This document shows positions 32,647 through 34,284 of a stretch of 34,284 bases of DNA, in pieces. The DNA is from JBBIJH01 sp037446075 (lineage in GTDB: Bacteria; Bacteroidota; Ignavibacteria; UBA10030; JAHEZR01), in contig JBBIJH010000009.1 in NCBI GenBank assembly GCA_037446075.1, positions 1-34,284 of the forward strand. The letters are read 5' to 3'. The position numbers were made by a program, and so were the translations under genes. The notes beneath the pieces were generated by a model that had not been told where the DNA came from, searched no databases, and worked only from the letters and a program-made list of their open reading frames with translations. Each line of letters starts with the position of its first letter. Within the stretch, counting starts at the first letter, position 1.

Positions 32647-33642
32647 TTATCCAGCCTTTTCCATGAGATCGACGACCGAGGAGAATTTTTTTTCAAAGAG
32701 CTTCTGGATGAATTCTTTCTCCTCCTCTCGGAGTTGAGTAAGGCCTGTGGTATTCTCGACGGCTTGTTCAGGGGTTCGAATCCCAGCAACGACAACTGAA
32801 ATCTCTGGGAAACTGAGGCAGAAACTCAAACTGAGCGTGGTTTTTGAGATTCCGTATCGCTCAGCGATGGGCCAGACTGCTTCGAGTGGTGCCAGAGCCT
32901 CGGAGAGGATTTCCGGAGTCAACCGGAAGGAGCGATGATCGTCCTCAGCAAAGCGTGTTTCGGGTGAGAATTTCCCTGTGAGAAGCCCAAACTGTAGGGG
33001 CATCCGGGCAATGATGCCGTAACCCGATGCATGGGCCTCCTCGAGGATTCGAGCGGCACGTTGGTTCAGAATATTGAAGACAAGTTGGAAGCCGTCGGCA
33101 AGTTTGTTTTCGATCAGAAATTTCGCTTCAGGCTCAGGGTGGAAGGTGTTCAGTGAAAGTCCCCAGTAGCGGATCTTGCCATCCTGTTTAAGTCTTTCGA
33201 TGGCCTCGAGACAATCGCCCTTCTGGAGATGCTCCAGCCTTGCGCTGTGCAATTGATAATAGTCAATGGCATCTCGCCGCAATCGTCTGAGACTTTTCTC
33301 ACACGCTGTGATAACGTAATCCTTGGAGTAGTCTACGACGAGAGCGCCGGAAGCATCGAGGCGGTGTCCAACTTTTGTCGCAACAATGACGTCTGGTCGT
33401 TTTCCGAATGCTAGGCCGATGAGTTCTTCGGAACGCCCGAGGCCATAGATGTCGGCCGTGTCGAAAAAATTGATGCCCTGCTCGAGCGCTTTTGCTAGCG
33501 CGCGAAGAGATTTCGCGTCATCCGCTCTACCCCAACCGATAGGATGTTTGCCCGCCATCGCCGGACCACCTATCGCCCAAGCTCCGAATCCGATTCGACT
33601 CACATTGAGTTCAGTTCTTCCAAATTTATTCTTGCTTAGCAT
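32647..33642 (-). CDS. Aldo/keto reductase
   Basis: 331 residues. The catalytic tetrad of the aldo/keto reductase family is visible: D61 and Y66 in FFDTADIYGLGRSE, K90 in VIVATKVG and H132 in YYQLHSARLE. The N-terminal GRTELNVSRIGFGAWAIGG and the SFPEISVVVAGIRTPEQAVEN segment near the C-terminus are typical of the NADPH-dependent YajO/IolS-like group. It is cytoplasmic. It is convergent with the molybdenum-hydroxylase operon and divergent from the TonB-like gene. The physiological substrate cannot be read. Confidence 0.93.
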   Translation of the reverse strand: MLSKNKFGRTELNVSRIGFGAWAIGGPAMAGKHPIGWGRADDAKSLRALAKALEQGINFFDTADIYGLGRSEELIGLAFGKRPDVIVATKVGHRLDASGALVVDYSKDYVITACEKSLRRLRRDAIDYYQLHSARLEHLQKGDCLEAIERLKQDGKIRYWGLSLNTFHPEPEAKFLIENKLADGFQLVFNILNQRAARILEEAHASGYGIIARMPLQFGLLTGKFSPETRFAEDDHRSFRLTPEILSEALAPLEAVWPIAERYGISKTTLSLSFCLSFPEISVVVAGIRTPEQAVENTTGLTQLREEEKEFIQKLFEKKFSSVVDLMEKAG

Positions 33643-33699
33643 GCGGAGTTCCCAAGCTTCATGAATGAACCAGTCGGGGAATTGTCGCCGAAAGTTCCC

Positions 33700-33728
33700 T
33701 TGACAATCAATCGCTTCAATGTTATATT
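33700..33728 (+). promoter_or_regulatory. Strong sigma70-type promoter of the TonB-like gene
   Basis: TTGACA (33700-33705) matches the -35 consensus exactly. A 17-base spacer and TATATT (33723-33728) follow. The leader is about 125 bases and ends in AAGGAGGT (33847-33854), a full Shine-Dalgarno. Confidence 0.75.
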
Positions 33729-33859
33729 AACACAAGATCTTCAGAATCAAAAGCCCTCATCCCGCTCGTTCAATCGAGTACTCGCTTTGGGTCGCTTGGA
33801 CAAACGACACGGCCTCTTCAACAATCCCACAATTCACAGTCTAGCTAAGGAGGTGTCTC

Positions 33860-34284
33860 ATGAGGCACATCGTTAGTTGTGGAGTTGCAGTGATCATGGG
33901 GGTCCTTCTTGTTGTTTCGATGCGATCGCAGACAACGTTTGTTAACGTTGAGGGGAAGATTCTGGATAACGAAGGAAAACCCTTGCCTGGTNNNNNNNNN
34001 NNNNNACCATTGCTATCAGGAACGTCGAGACCGGCAGTGTACGTGGAGCCAGCTCCGATGCCGATGGCGCGTACAAGATCTTAGGCATCGCGCCCGGTGT
34101 GTATACCTTGGAGGTGCGGCTTGTTGGACATAGATCTGTGGTTCGTGAGAATGTTCAATTCAGTACAGGACAGCGCCCCGTGTTGGATTTTGTCCTGGTT
34201 CCTGAAGCAGTTGAACTCCCTGCAGTTCAGGTGATCGGTGCTCGGGTTCCGGAGTTTGAAGCTCGCCGGACGGACGTTTCCACG
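33860..34284 (+). CDS. N-terminal part of a TonB-dependent-receptor-like outer-membrane protein (3' truncated, gap inside)
   Basis: The gene starts at ATG 33860 with a perfect AAGGAGGT. A signal peptide (SCGVAVIMGVLLVVSMRSQ) is followed by a carboxypeptidase-regulatory-like beta-sandwich: VNVEGKILDNEGKPLPG, the N gap, then TIAIRNVETGSVRGASSDAD, GAYKILGIAPGVYTLEVRLV and FVLVPEAVELPAVQVIGARV. The end of the window lies just before where a plug domain would begin (VPEFEARRTDVST). The frame after the gap is shifted relative to the start, because 14 N bases do not make a whole number of codons, so the true gap is probably 12 or 15 bases. The architecture is typical of FCB outer-membrane TonB receptors or related barrels. 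Confidence 0.82.
33992..34005. other. 14-base N gap
   Basis: An assembly gap inside the TonB-like gene. The coding frame on the two sides agrees only if the true length is a multiple of three. Confidence 0.98.

Noticed and set aside
1..34284. CRISPR arrays, insertion sequences, rRNA or prophage genes
   Set aside because: No repeat-spacer pattern, transposase, integrase, phage structural gene or rRNA-like sequence was seen.

Overview
The window looks like a chromosomal contig from an uncultured Gram-negative bacterium, probably of the FCB (Bacteroidota-Chlorobiota-KSB1-Ignavibacteria) type. The evidence is a TonB-dependent-receptor-like start with a carboxypeptidase-regulatory domain, an MlaD with repeated GKL/LY motifs ending NPDRYVQVKVF, a MIPS longer than the actinobacterial type, a Ser/Thr kinase fused to a TolB-like propeller, and FtsX/MacB permease remnants. 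Acidobacteria share some of these traits, so the phylum is not certain. A 14-base N run near the right edge, an in-frame stop and a one-base frameshift show a draft assembly, or some real gene decay.

Positions 1-2225 (+) hold the C-terminal part of a Ser/Thr kinase with a WD40/TolB-like sensor. Positions 13478 down to 2304 (-) form one tightly packed operon of 12 genes. It encodes a sugar-phosphate nucleotidyltransferase, MlaE, MlaF, MlaD, an ATP-grasp ligase, a class III aminotransferase, a CDP-alcohol phosphatidyltransferase, a Gfo/Idh/MocA oxidoreductase, a flippase-like membrane protein (interrupted by a stop), a HAD phosphatase, myo-inositol-1-phosphate synthase and an outer-membrane-barrel-like protein. 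Together these read as a system that makes an inositol-derived, possibly amino-modified, polar lipid and moves it between membranes. This is the most interesting part of the window.

Positions 18751 down to 13785 (-) encode a 1450-residue hybrid histidine kinase (7-8 TM, five PAS, GAF, HisKA, HATPase, receiver) and a small membrane protein that keeps a DHp-like INNPL motif but lacks the phospho-accepting His. Positions 21447 down to 19343 (-) encode two membrane proteins of unknown function and a degenerate sigma54-activator-like AAA+ protein (no GAFTGA, altered Walker A and B) with a Fis-type HTH. A divergent promoter with a 12-bp palindrome drives a 97-residue secreted or anchored proline-tailed protein (21733-22026, +). 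Positions 22175-22999 (-) carry two decayed FtsX-type ABC permease remnants.

Positions 23151-26793 (+) encode an NHL-type beta-propeller (frameshifted), an M24 Xaa-Pro-type peptidase and a POT-like MFS transporter, suggesting peptide use. Positions 27056-32574 (+) are a molybdenum-hydroxylase operon: a DapB-like dehydrogenase, MocA, XdhC, a [2Fe-2S] subunit and a Tat-exported molybdopterin subunit of the IorAB type. An aldo/keto reductase (33642-32647, -) and the first part of a TonB-dependent-receptor-like gene with a near-consensus promoter (33860 to the end, +) close the window.
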